Assembly (NCBI RefSeq): GCF_019048845.1
Contig: NZ_CP077425.1
Location: 1,018,653-1,082,652, forward strand
Source: Vibrio mimicus
GTDB lineage: Bacteria; Pseudomonadota; Gammaproteobacteria; Enterobacterales; Vibrionaceae
Reading direction: 5' to 3'
Length of the DNA: 64,000 nt
Position numbers and translations under genes: made by a program
In this document: piece by piece, positions 26,439 to 34,388 of the stretch
Layout of the letters: each line of letters starts with the position of its first letter
Numbering within the stretch: the stretch's first letter is position 1
Notes under the pieces: model-generated
Database searches by the model: none
Seen by the model: only the letters and a program-made list of their open reading frames with translations
Told to the model about the DNA's origin: nothing

Positions 26439-26852
26439 ATGGAAGTTGAATATTTTGTAAATCGCCCAATTACGCCAGAGCAGTTTGTGGAGCTCCTCAA
26501 TCAGACAACGCTTGGAGCTAGACGTCCAACCGATAATTACGAATGTATCAGTGGGATGTTGGCAAATACGGATTTGCTTGTTTCAGCTTGGATTGGTGAG
26601 CGGCTTGTCGGTATTGCTCGCTCGGTGACAGATTTTCATTACTGCTGCTACTTATCGGATTTGGCTGTCTCGGAGCAGGTCCAATCGAAAGGTATTGGTA
26701 AAGAATTGATCCGACAGACTTTCGCTAGTCTTAAAAAAGGTTGTAAGTTGATTTTGTTATCAGCACCACAAGCAACTGAATACTATCCAAAAATTGGTTT
26801 TAAGCAGCATAACAGCGCATGGCTAATGTCGGATTTAGAAGAGCTTCTGTAA
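26439..26852 (+). CDS. GNAT family N-acetyltransferase
   Basis: 137 aa from ATG 26439, after AAAGGAAAG. Short GNAT: LVGIARSVTDF strand, CYLSDLAVSEQVQSKGIGKELIRQ (acetyl-CoA loop QSKGIG), and the late YYPKIGFKQHNSAW typical of the YhbS/PanZ-like subgroup with a C-terminal F-x-x-H. Substrate unknown. Confidence 0.9.
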   Translation: MEVEYFVNRPITPEQFVELLNQTTLGARRPTDNYECISGMLANTDLLVSAWIGERLVGIARSVTDFHYCCYLSDLAVSEQVQSKGIGKELIRQTFASLKKGCKLILLSAPQATEYYPKIGFKQHNSAWLMSDLEELL

Positions 26853-26869
26853 CGTTGGTATCTTGCTTA

Positions 26870-26992
26870 TAACAAACGCCTCAAGAGGGACTGTCAACGC
26901 GCGGCGTTTCCAGTCCCATTGAGCCGCGGTGGTTGCAGTTGTTGTGTTTGGGTTTAGTGGTAATGCGTTGCCAGCCCCTTAGGCGGGCGTTA
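26870..26992 (+). repeat. attC 33
   Basis: Main type; ends pair over 12 bp (GTTATAAGCAAG). Confidence 0.97.
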
Positions 26993-27091
26993 TGCGATAA
27001 AGTGAATTCCAGCTTGACCTTAAGTTAAGTTGAGGTGTTAAGTTGCTTTTAGTTGGTATTTTAGCTCATTGATAAAAAGGATATATTGAAT

Positions 27092-27514
27092 ATGACAAGG
27101 ATCGAGCATTTAAATATTACAGTTCCAGATATTGATGCTGCATTGGCATTTTTGGCTATTGTAGCTCCAGACTTTAAAGTACGAAAAGATGTTAATTCTC
27201 CAGATAGACATCGTTGGACTCATGTTGGCAACAAACAAAGCTATTTTGCACTTCAAGAGCCTCACCTAGACTCACTTTCCCCAAAAGATTTTCAAAAAAC
27301 GTATAAAAACTATGGTGTAAACCATATTGGCTTGGTTGTGAATGATCTCGAAGTTATAGAGAACCGCCTGATTGAACAAGGCTATCGTAGAGGTATTTTT
27401 GCTCCTGAGGAAACATATCGCAAAAGGGCGTATTTTTTTGATAAAGCTGGCTTTGAGTGGGAATTGACAGAGTTTTTGTCTACCGTAGAAGATGAAATGT
27501 ACTTGTATGAGTAA
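27092..27514 (+). CDS. VOC (glyoxalase) family protein
   Basis: 140 aa from ATG 27092; a TTG at 27086, closer to AAAAGG, is an alternative. Two beta-alpha-beta-beta-beta modules: RIEHLNITVPDIDAALAFL and NHIGLVVNDLEVIENRLIEQGY, ending YFFDKAGFEWELTEF. Candidate metal ligands are H5, H76-region His and the final E. The reaction cannot be read from the sequence; the superfamily includes glyoxalases, dioxygenases and drug-binding proteins. Confidence 0.87.
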   Translation: MTRIEHLNITVPDIDAALAFLAIVAPDFKVRKDVNSPDRHRWTHVGNKQSYFALQEPHLDSLSPKDFQKTYKNYGVNHIGLVVNDLEVIENRLIEQGYRRGIFAPEETYRKRAYFFDKAGFEWELTEFLSTVEDEMYLYE

Positions 27515-27528
27515 GTGGCAAAATCGCA

Positions 27529-27650
27529 TAACAAAGCATTTAAGAGTGATTCGCAACGCTTGGCATTTTTCATTCCATCGTTGAGTTCAGTGTTTACGGT
27601 GGTATGGTTAGGTTTCGTGGTCGCGTTGCTCACACCTTAATGCGGCGTTA
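27529..27650 (+). repeat. attC 34 (divergent type)
   Basis: Starts TAACAAAGCATTTAAGAGTG and ends CACACCTTAATGCGGCGTTA. Ends pair over 10 bp (GTTATGCGAT). Confidence 0.93.
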
Positions 27651-27779
27651 GGTTTTAATTTAACTCACAAAAATGCCTAAATTTTCAAATCCATACCTTG
27701 AGAAAGGTTAATGCTCCCCCATATCAAGACTAACTTAGTTTCATATGTATAGACTCAATACCATGTAGAGGTTTTCGTG

Positions 27780-28412
27780 ATGGAAAAAGAACTAATTAAA
27801 AATGTTATGGCACAAAGAAAAATACCTTTTTTGGTACATTTTACTAACTTAAAGAACCTTGAAAGCATCTTTAGCAATGGATTGGTTCCACGAACGCAAC
27901 TTGATGCATCTGGTGTTAAATATGAGAGCAATGATGAAGTAAGACTCGATGGACATCCCGATTCACTTTCAATATCAGTTGCTTTTCCAAACTGCCAGAT
28001 GTTCTACAAACTTCGGAACAATAGCAGTGACAAATTTTGTGTACTCGCTTTAGACCCAGAGCTGCTATTAAACTACACAAGTGCTTTCTGCAAGTATAAT
28101 GCTGCTGATGCTGCAATTAGCAGTCAAAATATTGAAACACTCAAAACTGCTGCGGCTTTTGAGGGAATGTTTGCTGAATTGCCAACTCAACGAAGTCGTT
28201 CAGAGCAAAAGTTAGAAGATTATGATCCCACGGATGTTCAGGCTGAAATTTTGGTTTTCGATACCATCCCTAAAGGTTACATTGGTGCGGTGGTTTTTCC
28301 TGATAAAGAATCGGAAAAACAATTCAAGAGTATAATCGGAGGTTGCAAGTCCTATGTTCACAATCCCAATAAGGGTTTTTACGGCACTCGAACATTCGCT
28401 AGGGAATACTGA
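27780..28412 (+). CDS. DarT-family DNA ADP-ribosyltransferase toxin (DarT1 type)
   Basis: 210 aa from ATG 27780, after AGAGG; a GTG at 27777 is adjacent. DarT family (old DUF4433) features: PFLVHFTNLKNLESIFSNGLVP (NAD-binding His20), SISVAFPNCQMFYKLR, CKYNAAD, and the catalytic Glu156 in TDVQAEILVFDTIP. DarT enzymes ADP-ribosylate bases in single-stranded DNA. The next gene is a NADAR protein, which marks the DarT1 branch (guanine-directed in described examples) rather than DarT2/DarG. Confidence 0.88.
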   Translation: MEKELIKNVMAQRKIPFLVHFTNLKNLESIFSNGLVPRTQLDASGVKYESNDEVRLDGHPDSLSISVAFPNCQMFYKLRNNSSDKFCVLALDPELLLNYTSAFCKYNAADAAISSQNIETLKTAAAFEGMFAELPTQRSRSEQKLEDYDPTDVQAEILVFDTIPKGYIGAVVFPDKESEKQFKSIIGGCKSYVHNPNKGFYGTRTFAREY

Positions 28413-28417
28413 TAGTC

Positions 28418-29119
28418 ATGGCAACTAGACCAATATTTTGCCCCATATTAAATCAAGGTTCAGACATTGGCGTTTTGGAGAAAATGATGGACTTTAAGTG
28501 GCATCCTGGAATGGCTGTGTCACAAAAACAAAAGTCGATTCAAGAACTCCATATGGTTGCTCAAAACAATGGTATAGGTTCTATATTAGAGGTTTCGAGC
28601 AAGTCGATGAACGAACTCGGTGTTGCACTGAGTGCGTTCAATTTGTGTATTACTACAAAGCTAAAAAAACAAAGTTTCACTGTAGAGACGGCATTCCAAG
28701 GAAGTAAAGTTTTTGAGCGGGGAGGTCCCTTTGTAGATTTGATTGGTATGGATTCACTGGCTGCGAAAAAGGATTTACGTCTCAAAGAGTCAGGTAATCT
28801 TACTCACTTTGAGTTCTTTGGAAAAATATTTCCTAATACACCTCGAACGTTTTTTTACGATTGGGTATACATAAATGCATTAGTCCAAAATCAAGATCTT
28901 GCGGCTCAAGTTGAGATGTATGATGCATTTAGTGATATTGAGTTTAACCCTAAAAAATCCATTAACTGTCAAGCATACTCGATAGCGTTATACGTTAGTT
29001 TGAAAAAAAGTGGTTTGCTGGAACAGGCTCTAACCTCTCCAGATAGCTTCTTGAGCTTAACGGCTAAACAGTATTCAAATCAATTAAGAGCCAAACCTAT
29101 TCAGAGTAGTATGTTTTAA
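28418..29119 (+). CDS. DarT1-associated NADAR antitoxin
   Basis: 233 aa from ATG 28418, five bases after the toxin stop. N-terminus (RPIFCPILNQGSDIGVLEK, then FKWHPGMAVSQKQKSIQELH) matches the family I remember as DUF6977/NADAR partners of DarT1. These remove the ADP-ribose from guanine and so reverse the toxin (established for the family). The C-terminal YDWVYINALVQN region completes the fold. The two genes form one operon in one cassette. Confidence 0.82.
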   Translation: MATRPIFCPILNQGSDIGVLEKMMDFKWHPGMAVSQKQKSIQELHMVAQNNGIGSILEVSSKSMNELGVALSAFNLCITTKLKKQSFTVETAFQGSKVFERGGPFVDLIGMDSLAAKKDLRLKESGNLTHFEFFGKIFPNTPRTFFYDWVYINALVQNQDLAAQVEMYDAFSDIEFNPKKSINCQAYSIALYVSLKKSGLLEQALTSPDSFLSLTAKQYSNQLRAKPIQSSMF

Positions 29120-29123
29120 AACC

Positions 29124-29243
29124 TAACAAACGCTTCAAGAGGGACAGCCAACGCGTGGCATTTTTGCCATGCGTTGGTTTTTATGGTTACGGAGCTATAC
29201 GGTAAGTTGGTAGTAGCGTTGGCTGCCCCTTAAGCGGGCGTTA
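29124..29243 (+). repeat. attC 35 (CTTCAAGAGGGACAGCC type)
   Basis: Minor subtype as attC 9. Ends pair over 12 bp (GTTAGGTTTTAA), although the cassette's upstream neighbour is of another subtype. Confidence 0.95.
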
Positions 29244-29658
29244 GTTTCTATCTAGAAAAAATCATAAAAAGCTCAGATTCAATGCCCTAAAAAATCAGCC
29301 TTAAGCGTTCAAGTCGCACAATTTGGCTTTTGAGTTTTGCCTGATGCTGATTTGGTAGGAAGTGTTGAAAGTTCAGCTATTTCAAAGTTGCTGAAAACCA
29401 ACAAGTCTTGAAGCTTCAATGTTGTCGGATGTTCAACACGGCCAGTTTGGTTTCACAAAAGGCAGCATCATCGCTGTGAGCTGGTTTTCTTTGTCGCGGG
29501 CTCTTAACCGTGGTCAACTTAACCTTGATCGTTTTGAGTTTTGGCTGCCAACTTCATAGCTTTTGGTGTTGGACGTGTGTTTGTTTGATGCATTTGCGTA
29601 AAATGATCTTCAAACAAATGTGTTAAAAAAGTCATTGTTAAACAATGGGCTACGAAAC
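29244..29658 (+). other. ORF-less cassette, family A (A1), copy 8
   Basis: About 415 bp. The short frame MLSDVQHGQFGF is stopped at CTTCATAGC. No gene supported. Confidence 0.84.
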
Positions 29659-29781
29659 TAACAAACGCCTCAAGAGGGACTGTCAACGCGCGGCGTTTCC
29701 AGTCCCAATGAGCCGCGGTGATTACGGTTGTTGTGTTTGAGTTTAGAGTTAATGCGTTGCCTGCCCCTTAGGCGGGCGTTA
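29659..29781 (+). repeat. attC 36
   Basis: Main type, with TTGCCTGCCCC; ends pair over 9 bp (GTTAGTTTC). Confidence 0.97.
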
Positions 29782-29819
29782 GTTGCTAAAAGATAAAGTC
29801 GCATCAGAGGAGAAGTAAA

Positions 29820-30053
29820 ATGATTCATGCTTACGGTGCTAAAGAAACAAAAGCGTTCTGTTGTAACTGTAAAAAAGTGACAGTTCATAAATATGATAGC
29901 TTCTCTAAACCGGCGTCAAAAAATGAATCAAAAGGTTTCTTTTCCGAGGTTCTTGCAGTTATAGCAAGTGTCTTAATGGAGAGTGAAGCTACAGGTGATT
30001 ATAAGTGTGAGGAGTGTGGCACCAACCTTCGCACGCCGGACCATTTGGATTAA
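29820..30053 (+). CDS. Small zinc-ribbon protein
   Basis: 77 aa from ATG 29820, after GAGGAGAAG. Two Cys pairs, CCNCKKVTVHK near residue 14 and CEECGTNL near residue 62, look like a split zinc ribbon around a short hydrophobic helix (FFSEVLAVIASVLM). Function unknown; a nucleic-acid or protein adaptor is possible. Confidence 0.78.
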   Translation: MIHAYGAKETKAFCCNCKKVTVHKYDSFSKPASKNESKGFFSEVLAVIASVLMESEATGDYKCEECGTNLRTPDHLD

Positions 30054-30081
30054 CATTTTGGGTCGACTCAGGCTACGCAAC

Positions 30082-30204
30082 TAACAAACGCCTCAAGAGG
30101 GACTGTCAACGCGTGGCGTTTCCAGTCCCAATGAGCCGCGGTGGTTGCAGTTGCTGTGTTTGAGTTTAGTGGTAATGCGTTGCCAGCCCCTTAGGCGGGC
30201 GTTA
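30082..30204 (+). repeat. attC 37
   Basis: Main type; ends pair over 9 bp (GTTAGTTGC). Confidence 0.97.
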
Positions 30205-30298
30205 GGCTTCACATCTCAACTTCATAAGACTTGTGTTTTAAATATTAATCCCCATATAAAATACGTTGTTATTAACGTCATTGCATTAAGAGGTAAAT

Positions 30299-30493
30299 AT
30301 GAACGAAGAGAATATGTTTAAGATTGGCAAATTAGTAACTTTGAAGTCGGGTGGTCCAACTATGACAATTAAGTCTGAAGACCGAGATCATAGAGACAAC
30401 TGGAAAGGTACATATGAATGCCAATGGTTTGCTGGCAAAAAGCTAGAGCGAGGTGTTTTTCCGCATGATTCTTTGAACGTTGTTGAAGAGTAA
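30299..30493 (+). CDS. YodC/DUF2158 family protein
   Basis: 64 aa from ATG 30299, after AGAGGTAAAT. Matches DUF2158: FKIGKLVTLKSGGPTMTI, CQWFAGKKLERGVFPHDSL. A small beta-barrel-like protein of unknown role, seen widely in proteobacteria. Shares one base with the next gene (TAATG), so the two are coupled. Confidence 0.88.
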   Translation: MNEENMFKIGKLVTLKSGGPTMTIKSEDRDHRDNWKGTYECQWFAGKKLERGVFPHDSLNVVEE

Positions 30494-30759
30494 TGGATAG
30501 TCAGTCTGTAGCAACCTGGATGCAAAGTGCATTGGAAAAAGATGGGTGCCTTTATCAAGATGATGTGGTTGATTTCTTAGTTAAGAATGAACTAGAGGCT
30601 CTACTTAGAGAAAATGCTGACGGTAACTTAGTTCTTGGGCGAAAACTACTCGATGCATTTAAAAAACTCAATGCTGAATCTGTAGTTTGGGTAAAGCCTG
30701 ATAAATACTGGCGCTTTCGTGTTCTTGAAGACGAAGCTGGGCGAGATGCTCGGGGCTAG
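30493..30759 (+). CDS. Small protein, DUF6953-like (tentative)
   Basis: 88 aa from ATG 30493. Acidic and helical: SVATWMQSALEKDGCLYQDDVVDFLVK, then KLLDAFKKLNAESVVWVKPDKYWRFR. It resembles a small family I recall as DUF6953, but the name is unsure. Second gene of a two-gene cassette with the YodC-like gene. Confidence 0.74.
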   Translation: MDSQSVATWMQSALEKDGCLYQDDVVDFLVKNELEALLRENADGNLVLGRKLLDAFKKLNAESVVWVKPDKYWRFRVLEDEAGRDARG

Positions 30760-30764
30760 AAGCC

Positions 30765-30884
30765 TAACAAACGCTTCAAGAGGGACAGCCAACGCGCGGC
30801 ATTTTTACCATGCGTTGGTTTTTGTGATTACGAAGTTATGCCGAAAGTTGGTTGTAGCGTTGGCTGCCCCTTAAGCGGGCGTTA
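30765..30884 (+). repeat. attC 38 (CTTCAAGAGGGACAGCC type)
   Basis: Minor subtype as attC 9. Ends pair over 10 bp (GTTAGGCTTC). Confidence 0.95.
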
Positions 30885-30948
30885 TGTGCTTTCTCGAAAA
30901 ATCTCGAAGTAGTGTAGAATTCAGCTTTTGAAATCTTGAGAAATCAGC

Positions 30949-31362
30949 ATGTCTAAAGTCGTTCAACAGCAAATCGGCAATATCGCACTTGTCGTAGAAA
31001 ACTACGATGATGCCATTGAGTTCTATACAAAAAAGCTTCAGTTCAGTTTGGTTGAAGATACCGATTTGGGTGGTGGTAAACGTTGGGTTCAAGTTTCGCC
31101 GCCAAACTCGAATGGAACGAACCTACTTCTTGCTCAAGCAAGTACCGAAGAGCAAGCTCAATTTGTAGGTAATCAGACTGGAGGTCGTGTTTTTCTGTTT
31201 CTACAAACGAATGACTTCTGGCGAGATTATGAGTTGATGAAGACCAATGGTGTTGTTTTTAATGAAGAACCACAAGTAGAAGAGTATGGGACAGTGGTTG
31301 TGTTCCAAGATCTTTATGGAAACAAATGGGATCTTTTGGAGTTGAACAAGGCTCATCAATAG
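30949..31362 (+). CDS. VOC family protein
   Basis: 137 aa from ATG 30949. Glyoxalase/bleomycin-resistance fold: IGNIALVVENYDDAIEFYTKKLQFSLVED, RWVQVSPPNSNGTNLLLAQ, GGRVFLFLQTNDFWRDYELM, and FQDLYGNKWDLLEL. The pattern (DLGGGKRWV, PQVEEYGTVVVFQDLYGN) resembles extradiol-dioxygenase-like or YycE-like members. Substrate unknown. Confidence 0.88.
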   Translation: MSKVVQQQIGNIALVVENYDDAIEFYTKKLQFSLVEDTDLGGGKRWVQVSPPNSNGTNLLLAQASTEEQAQFVGNQTGGRVFLFLQTNDFWRDYELMKTNGVVFNEEPQVEEYGTVVVFQDLYGNKWDLLELNKAHQ

Positions 31363-31370
31363 CACGCACA

Positions 31371-31493
31371 TAACAAACGCCTCAAGAGGGACTGTCAACG
31401 CGTGGCGTTTCCAGTCCCATTGAGCCGCGGTGGTTGCAGTTGTTGTGTTTGAGTTTTGTGGTAATGCGTTGCCAGCCCCTTAGGCGGGCGTTA
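31371..31493 (+). repeat. attC 39
   Basis: Main type; ends pair over 9 bp (GTTATGTGC). Confidence 0.97.
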
Positions 31494-31510
31494 GCTCTTC
31501 GGGAGGAAAT

Positions 31511-32023
31511 TTGGAAGATACAGAATTAGACACAATGAAAAATGCTAGTTTTGCAAATGTTGTTTGTGATGCAAATTGTTGGTTTGAGCGCTCAAGAGCG
31601 TTGATTGCTTCCGCAAGAATTTCAATGGAGAGAGTAGATATCTTAATCAACCAAACTGAGCGGCAAGAATTAGAAAGTGTTTGCTACCTTTTGTATGGTT
31701 TGGCGTTAGAAAATCTATTCAAAGCAGTTTGGATTTATAGGCAGTATGGCTCGCCATTAAGTGAGGACTGGATGCCAGAGTCGAGGTTTCCGAAAACAAT
31801 CCAAACACATGACCTAATAAAGCTTGCAGAGTTGATAGATACAGGTTTGTCAGAAAAATACAAATTTACATTAGAGAGGCTAACCGAAGCTATTATGTGG
31901 TCTGGTCGATACCCATGTGATTTAAAACCCAATATTAATGCACGTTTCTTTGTTCCAGCTATACAGAGAGAAGCAGAATCAATTTATTCGGAATACCGTA
32001 AAATATTCACACTATCGAGCTAA
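31511..32023 (+). CDS. HEPN-like protein
   Basis: 170 aa from TTG 31511, six bases after GGGAGGAAAT. All-helical: WFERSRALIASARISMERVDIL, then SVCYLLYGLALENLFKAVWIYRQYG, THDLIKLAELI and IMWSGRYPCDLKP. The LxLENLFKA-type helix and the HDL motif are typical of HEPN-fold nucleotide-binding or defence proteins. The catalytic Rx4-6H motif is not evident, so it may be non-catalytic. Stop codon lies in attC 40. Confidence 0.72.
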   Translation: MEDTELDTMKNASFANVVCDANCWFERSRALIASARISMERVDILINQTERQELESVCYLLYGLALENLFKAVWIYRQYGSPLSEDWMPESRFPKTIQTHDLIKLAELIDTGLSEKYKFTLERLTEAIMWSGRYPCDLKPNINARFFVPAIQREAESIYSEYRKIFTLSS

Positions 32024-32142
32024 CAAACGCCTCAAGAGGGACTGTCAACGCGTGGCGTTTTCAATTCCAATGAGCCGCGGTGGTTACGGTTGTTGTGTTT
32101 GAGTTTAGTGTTATGCGTTGCCAGCCCCTTAGGCGGGCGTTA
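32021..32142 (+). repeat. attC 40
   Basis: Main type, with TTTTCAATTCC; ends pair over 8 bp (GTTAGCTC). Confidence 0.97.
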
Positions 32143-32148
32143 TACGAA

Positions 32149-32179
32149 TTGCATATAAATCAGCGTGGTATGGTATACT
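32149..32179 (+). promoter_or_regulatory. Extended -10 promoter of the TIR-like gene
   Basis: TGGTATACT (extended -10; TATACT at 32174-32179) with a possible -35 TTGCAT (32149-32154) at a long 19-bp spacing. Lies 30 bp before the start codon, suggesting independent expression. Confidence 0.5.
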
Positions 32180-32209
32180 TGTTCCTTTTTCTTTAGTTGG
32201 TTGATTGGT

Positions 32210-33058
32210 ATGGAAAAACCTCGTTTATTTATAGGTTCGTCTTCGGAAAGCTATGATGTAGCTAGTGCTTGTAATGCTTGCTTAGACCGAAAAGTTGAAG
32301 TGACGATTTGGGACAAAATCTTTAATTCCGGTGGTGACACTCTTACCTCATTGACTGAAAAAGCAAAGAATGTCGATTTTGCTTTGTTCATCTTTCGTCC
32401 CGAAGACCTCACAATGATGCGTGATAATCCAAAACCAACAGTTCGAGACAATGTACTATTTGAGCTGGGCTTGTTCATTGGTGCTTTGGGTAAAGATCGT
32501 TGCTTCATATTGAAGCCGCGTAATGAAGATCTTCATATGCCAACGGATTTGCTTGGTGTAAATATGAACGATTACGACCCTCATCGTAGCGATGGTGATC
32601 TGGAATCAGCTGTAAACGCTGCATGTACCAGATTCTTGAAATCAATAACTCTGTTGGGAAGCTTTAGTAGCAAAACCAAAGATGAAATAAAGTCTCATGT
32701 CTTTTCTTCTCAAGTTTCTGGTGTACATGCCATTTCTGAGTCTATGTTGCGTCTCTTAGGTCGGCTACTTCCTACTGCAACGGAAAATCACTACATTTCT
32801 CCTTTTAATTTGTCAGATGGTTTTGAACCATACAAGCTAAACATAAACTTAATCAAGCTGGAACGTCTGCGACTCATTGAGAAAATACTGGACTCGGACA
32901 TGAATGGAAATGAGTGGTATGGGTACAAGTTAACGCAAGACGGTGTTGAATACATTTTAGAAAACGAGGCGGCAGTGGACAAAGTAATGTCTCAGTATAA
33001 TCAGCCACCACAACAACAGGTTGCAGCAACTAACTTTGACGACGATATACCGTTTTAA
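32210..33058 (+). CDS. TIR-like (PF10137-type) effector with SSB-type C-terminal tail
   Basis: 282 aa from ATG 32210. Residues 4-145 match the TIR-like nucleotide-binding domain of CAP12/Pycsar-type effectors: PRLFIGSSSESYDVA, TIWDKIFNSGGDTLTSL, VDFALFIFRPEDL and RDNVLFELGLFIGALG, with E85 in the position of the catalytic Glu of NAD-cleaving TIRs. Residues about 165-250 are helical, winged-helix-like (LIKLERLRLIEKIL, YGYKLTQDGVEYIL). A Gln/Pro linker (NQPPQQQVAATN) ends in FDDDIPF (276-282), the same seven residues as the end of E. coli SSB, which binds RecQ, ExoI, RecO, PriA and others. Likely a phage-defence NADase that uses or mimics the SSB interaction network (inference). Confidence 0.85.
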   Translation: MEKPRLFIGSSSESYDVASACNACLDRKVEVTIWDKIFNSGGDTLTSLTEKAKNVDFALFIFRPEDLTMMRDNPKPTVRDNVLFELGLFIGALGKDRCFILKPRNEDLHMPTDLLGVNMNDYDPHRSDGDLESAVNAACTRFLKSITLLGSFSSKTKDEIKSHVFSSQVSGVHAISESMLRLLGRLLPTATENHYISPFNLSDGFEPYKLNINLIKLERLRLIEKILDSDMNGNEWYGYKLTQDGVEYILENEAAVDKVMSQYNQPPQQQVAATNFDDDIPF

Positions 33059-33066
33059 AATTCGTA

Positions 33067-33189
33067 TAACAAACGCCTCAAGAGGGACTGTCAACGCGCG
33101 GCGTTTCCAGTCCCATTGAGCCGCGGTGGTTTCGGTTGTTGTGTTTGAGTTTAGTGGTAATGCGTTGCCAGCCCCTTAGGCGGGCGTTA
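33067..33189 (+). repeat. attC 41
   Basis: Main type; ends pair over 12 bp (GTTATACGAATT). Confidence 0.97.
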
Positions 33190-33229
33190 GGTTTTCCCAG
33201 AGTCTAATAAATAGAGGTGGTTTTAGGTT

Positions 33230-33529
33230 ATGTTTTTAAAACTAAGAAATCAGTTTTCTCTAGAGTGGACTTGGCGTTTGTTTGTTGTCTTGTCTATTGC
33301 AAGTCTAGCTGTTTTGGTCTTCTTTGATGTAACAAATGGGGCGTGGTCAGTTATCCCAGATTTTTTAGATTATCGTGGTAATTTACAATTCAAGTGGGAC
33401 TTATTTGATAGTCGTTATTGGACAAGATTTATTCATAACTGGCTCGCATTGTTTCTTTTCATAGGACCGTGGTTTATTGCTAAATCAGCAGATTGGGTCT
33501 CTAGTGCTAAACGTGAAGAACAAACCTAA
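33230..33529 (+). CDS. Small membrane protein, unknown
   Basis: 99 aa from ATG 33230, after TTAGG. Two hydrophobic helices (LFVVLSIASLAVLVFF and WLALFLFIGPWFIA) flank an aromatic-rich loop (LQFKWDLFDSRYWTRF). No family recognised. Stop codon lies in attC 42. Confidence 0.7.
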   Translation: MFLKLRNQFSLEWTWRLFVVLSIASLAVLVFFDVTNGAWSVIPDFLDYRGNLQFKWDLFDSRYWTRFIHNWLALFLFIGPWFIAKSADWVSSAKREEQT

Positions 33530-33649
33530 CAAACGCCTCAAGAGGGACTGTCAACGCGTGGCGTTTCCAGTCCCATTGAGCCGCGGTGGTTGCAGTTGTT
33601 GTGTTTGAGTTTAGTGGTAATGCGTTGCCAGCCCCTTAGGCGGGCGTTA
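33527..33649 (+). repeat. attC 42
   Basis: Main type; ends pair over 9 bp (GTTAGGTTT). Confidence 0.97.
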
Positions 33650-33964
33650 TATGCCAGTAATCAAAAAGTCGATAGCAGCGATAATCTCATCTCTGAAAGT
33701 GCTTAAGTCTGCGACGGGCTCAACTAAGATTTTGGTTGGTACGCTTGCCATTTGTTGAGTAAGAATGACAAAGTCGCCTTGTTCAATATGGATCGTTGGA
33801 CACAAATGGCTTGGTGCTTTCTTTTCTAGTAAATCAAGTGGTGTAAGTGGGATCACCAATCGAGTATTGAGCGTACTGAGCAGCTCACTTTGTACGTCAA
33901 CAAAATAGGGATAAGCGGTAGACGTACTTTTGTCGAGATTTTCGTAAAGGGTAAATTGAGACAT
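33647..33964 (-). CDS. ccdB: CcdB gyrase-poison toxin
   Basis: 105 aa from ATG 33964. CcdB family throughout: QFTLYENLDKSTSTAYPYFVDVQSELLSTLNTRLVIPL, HIEQGDFVILTQQMASVP, and the C-terminal FRDEIIAAIDFLITGI that contacts gyrase in F-plasmid CcdB (Trp-Gly-Ile there, Thr-Gly-Ile here). Toxin of DNA gyrase. The stop codon overlaps the end of attC 42. Overlaps ccdA by one base. Confidence 0.93.
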   Translation of the reverse strand: MSQFTLYENLDKSTSTAYPYFVDVQSELLSTLNTRLVIPLTPLDLLEKKAPSHLCPTIHIEQGDFVILTQQMASVPTKILVEPVADLSTFRDEIIAAIDFLITGI

Positions 33965-34209
33965 CAGAATACTCGGTATGAATCAGAAAAAAGGCCATGT
34001 TTCTCAGTAAGTTCGTTGCAAGCTTCAATGGCTTCGGCATTTTGTTCTAGCCATTCAGCTTTCAATCTAGAGGAAACTTCTTTTTCTAAGGCTTTTTCCA
34101 TCGTAGCGGATAGATTGATATTAAGGCGTTTAGCTTCAGCAAGTAACTCACTGTTTAAGCTAAGATTGGTAGCCTTTTTGGGGGCTTGTGTACTAAACGT
34201 GGTTCTCAT
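33964..34209 (-). CDS. ccdA: CcdA antitoxin
   Basis: 81 aa from ATG 34209; an upstream in-frame ATG at 34281 would start in attC and is rejected. N-terminal ribbon-helix-helix (KKATNLSLNSELLAEAKRLNINLSATMEKALEKEV) and a C-terminal toxin-binding tail ending WLEQNAEAIEACNELTEKHGLFSDSYRVF. First gene of the reverse operon; should autoregulate the promoter at 34244-34272. Confidence 0.93.
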   Translation of the reverse strand: MRTTFSTQAPKKATNLSLNSELLAEAKRLNINLSATMEKALEKEVSSRLKAEWLEQNAEAIEACNELTEKHGLFSDSYRVF

Positions 34210-34243
34210 GAAGTTACTCCGTGCGTATTTTAAGTGCGCATTG

Positions 34244-34272
34244 ATTATAGTGGTAAAAATGGCATATAACAA
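34244..34272 (-). promoter_or_regulatory. ccdAB promoter using attC for its -35
   Basis: Reverse-strand TTGTTA (complement of TAACAA at 34267-34272, first bases of attC 43), 17-bp spacer, then consensus TATAAT (34244-34249), 35 bp before ccdA. Same arrangement as relBE. Confidence 0.72.
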
Positions 34273-34388
34273 ACGCCTCAAGAGGGACTGTCAACGCGTG
34301 GCGTTTCCAGTCCCAATGAGCCGTGGTGGTTACGGTTGTTGTGATTGAGTTTAGCGTTATGCGTTGTCAGCCCCTTAGGCGGGCGTTA
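34267..34388 (+). repeat. attC 43
   Basis: Main type; ends pair over 11 bp (GTTATATGCCA). Confidence 0.97.
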
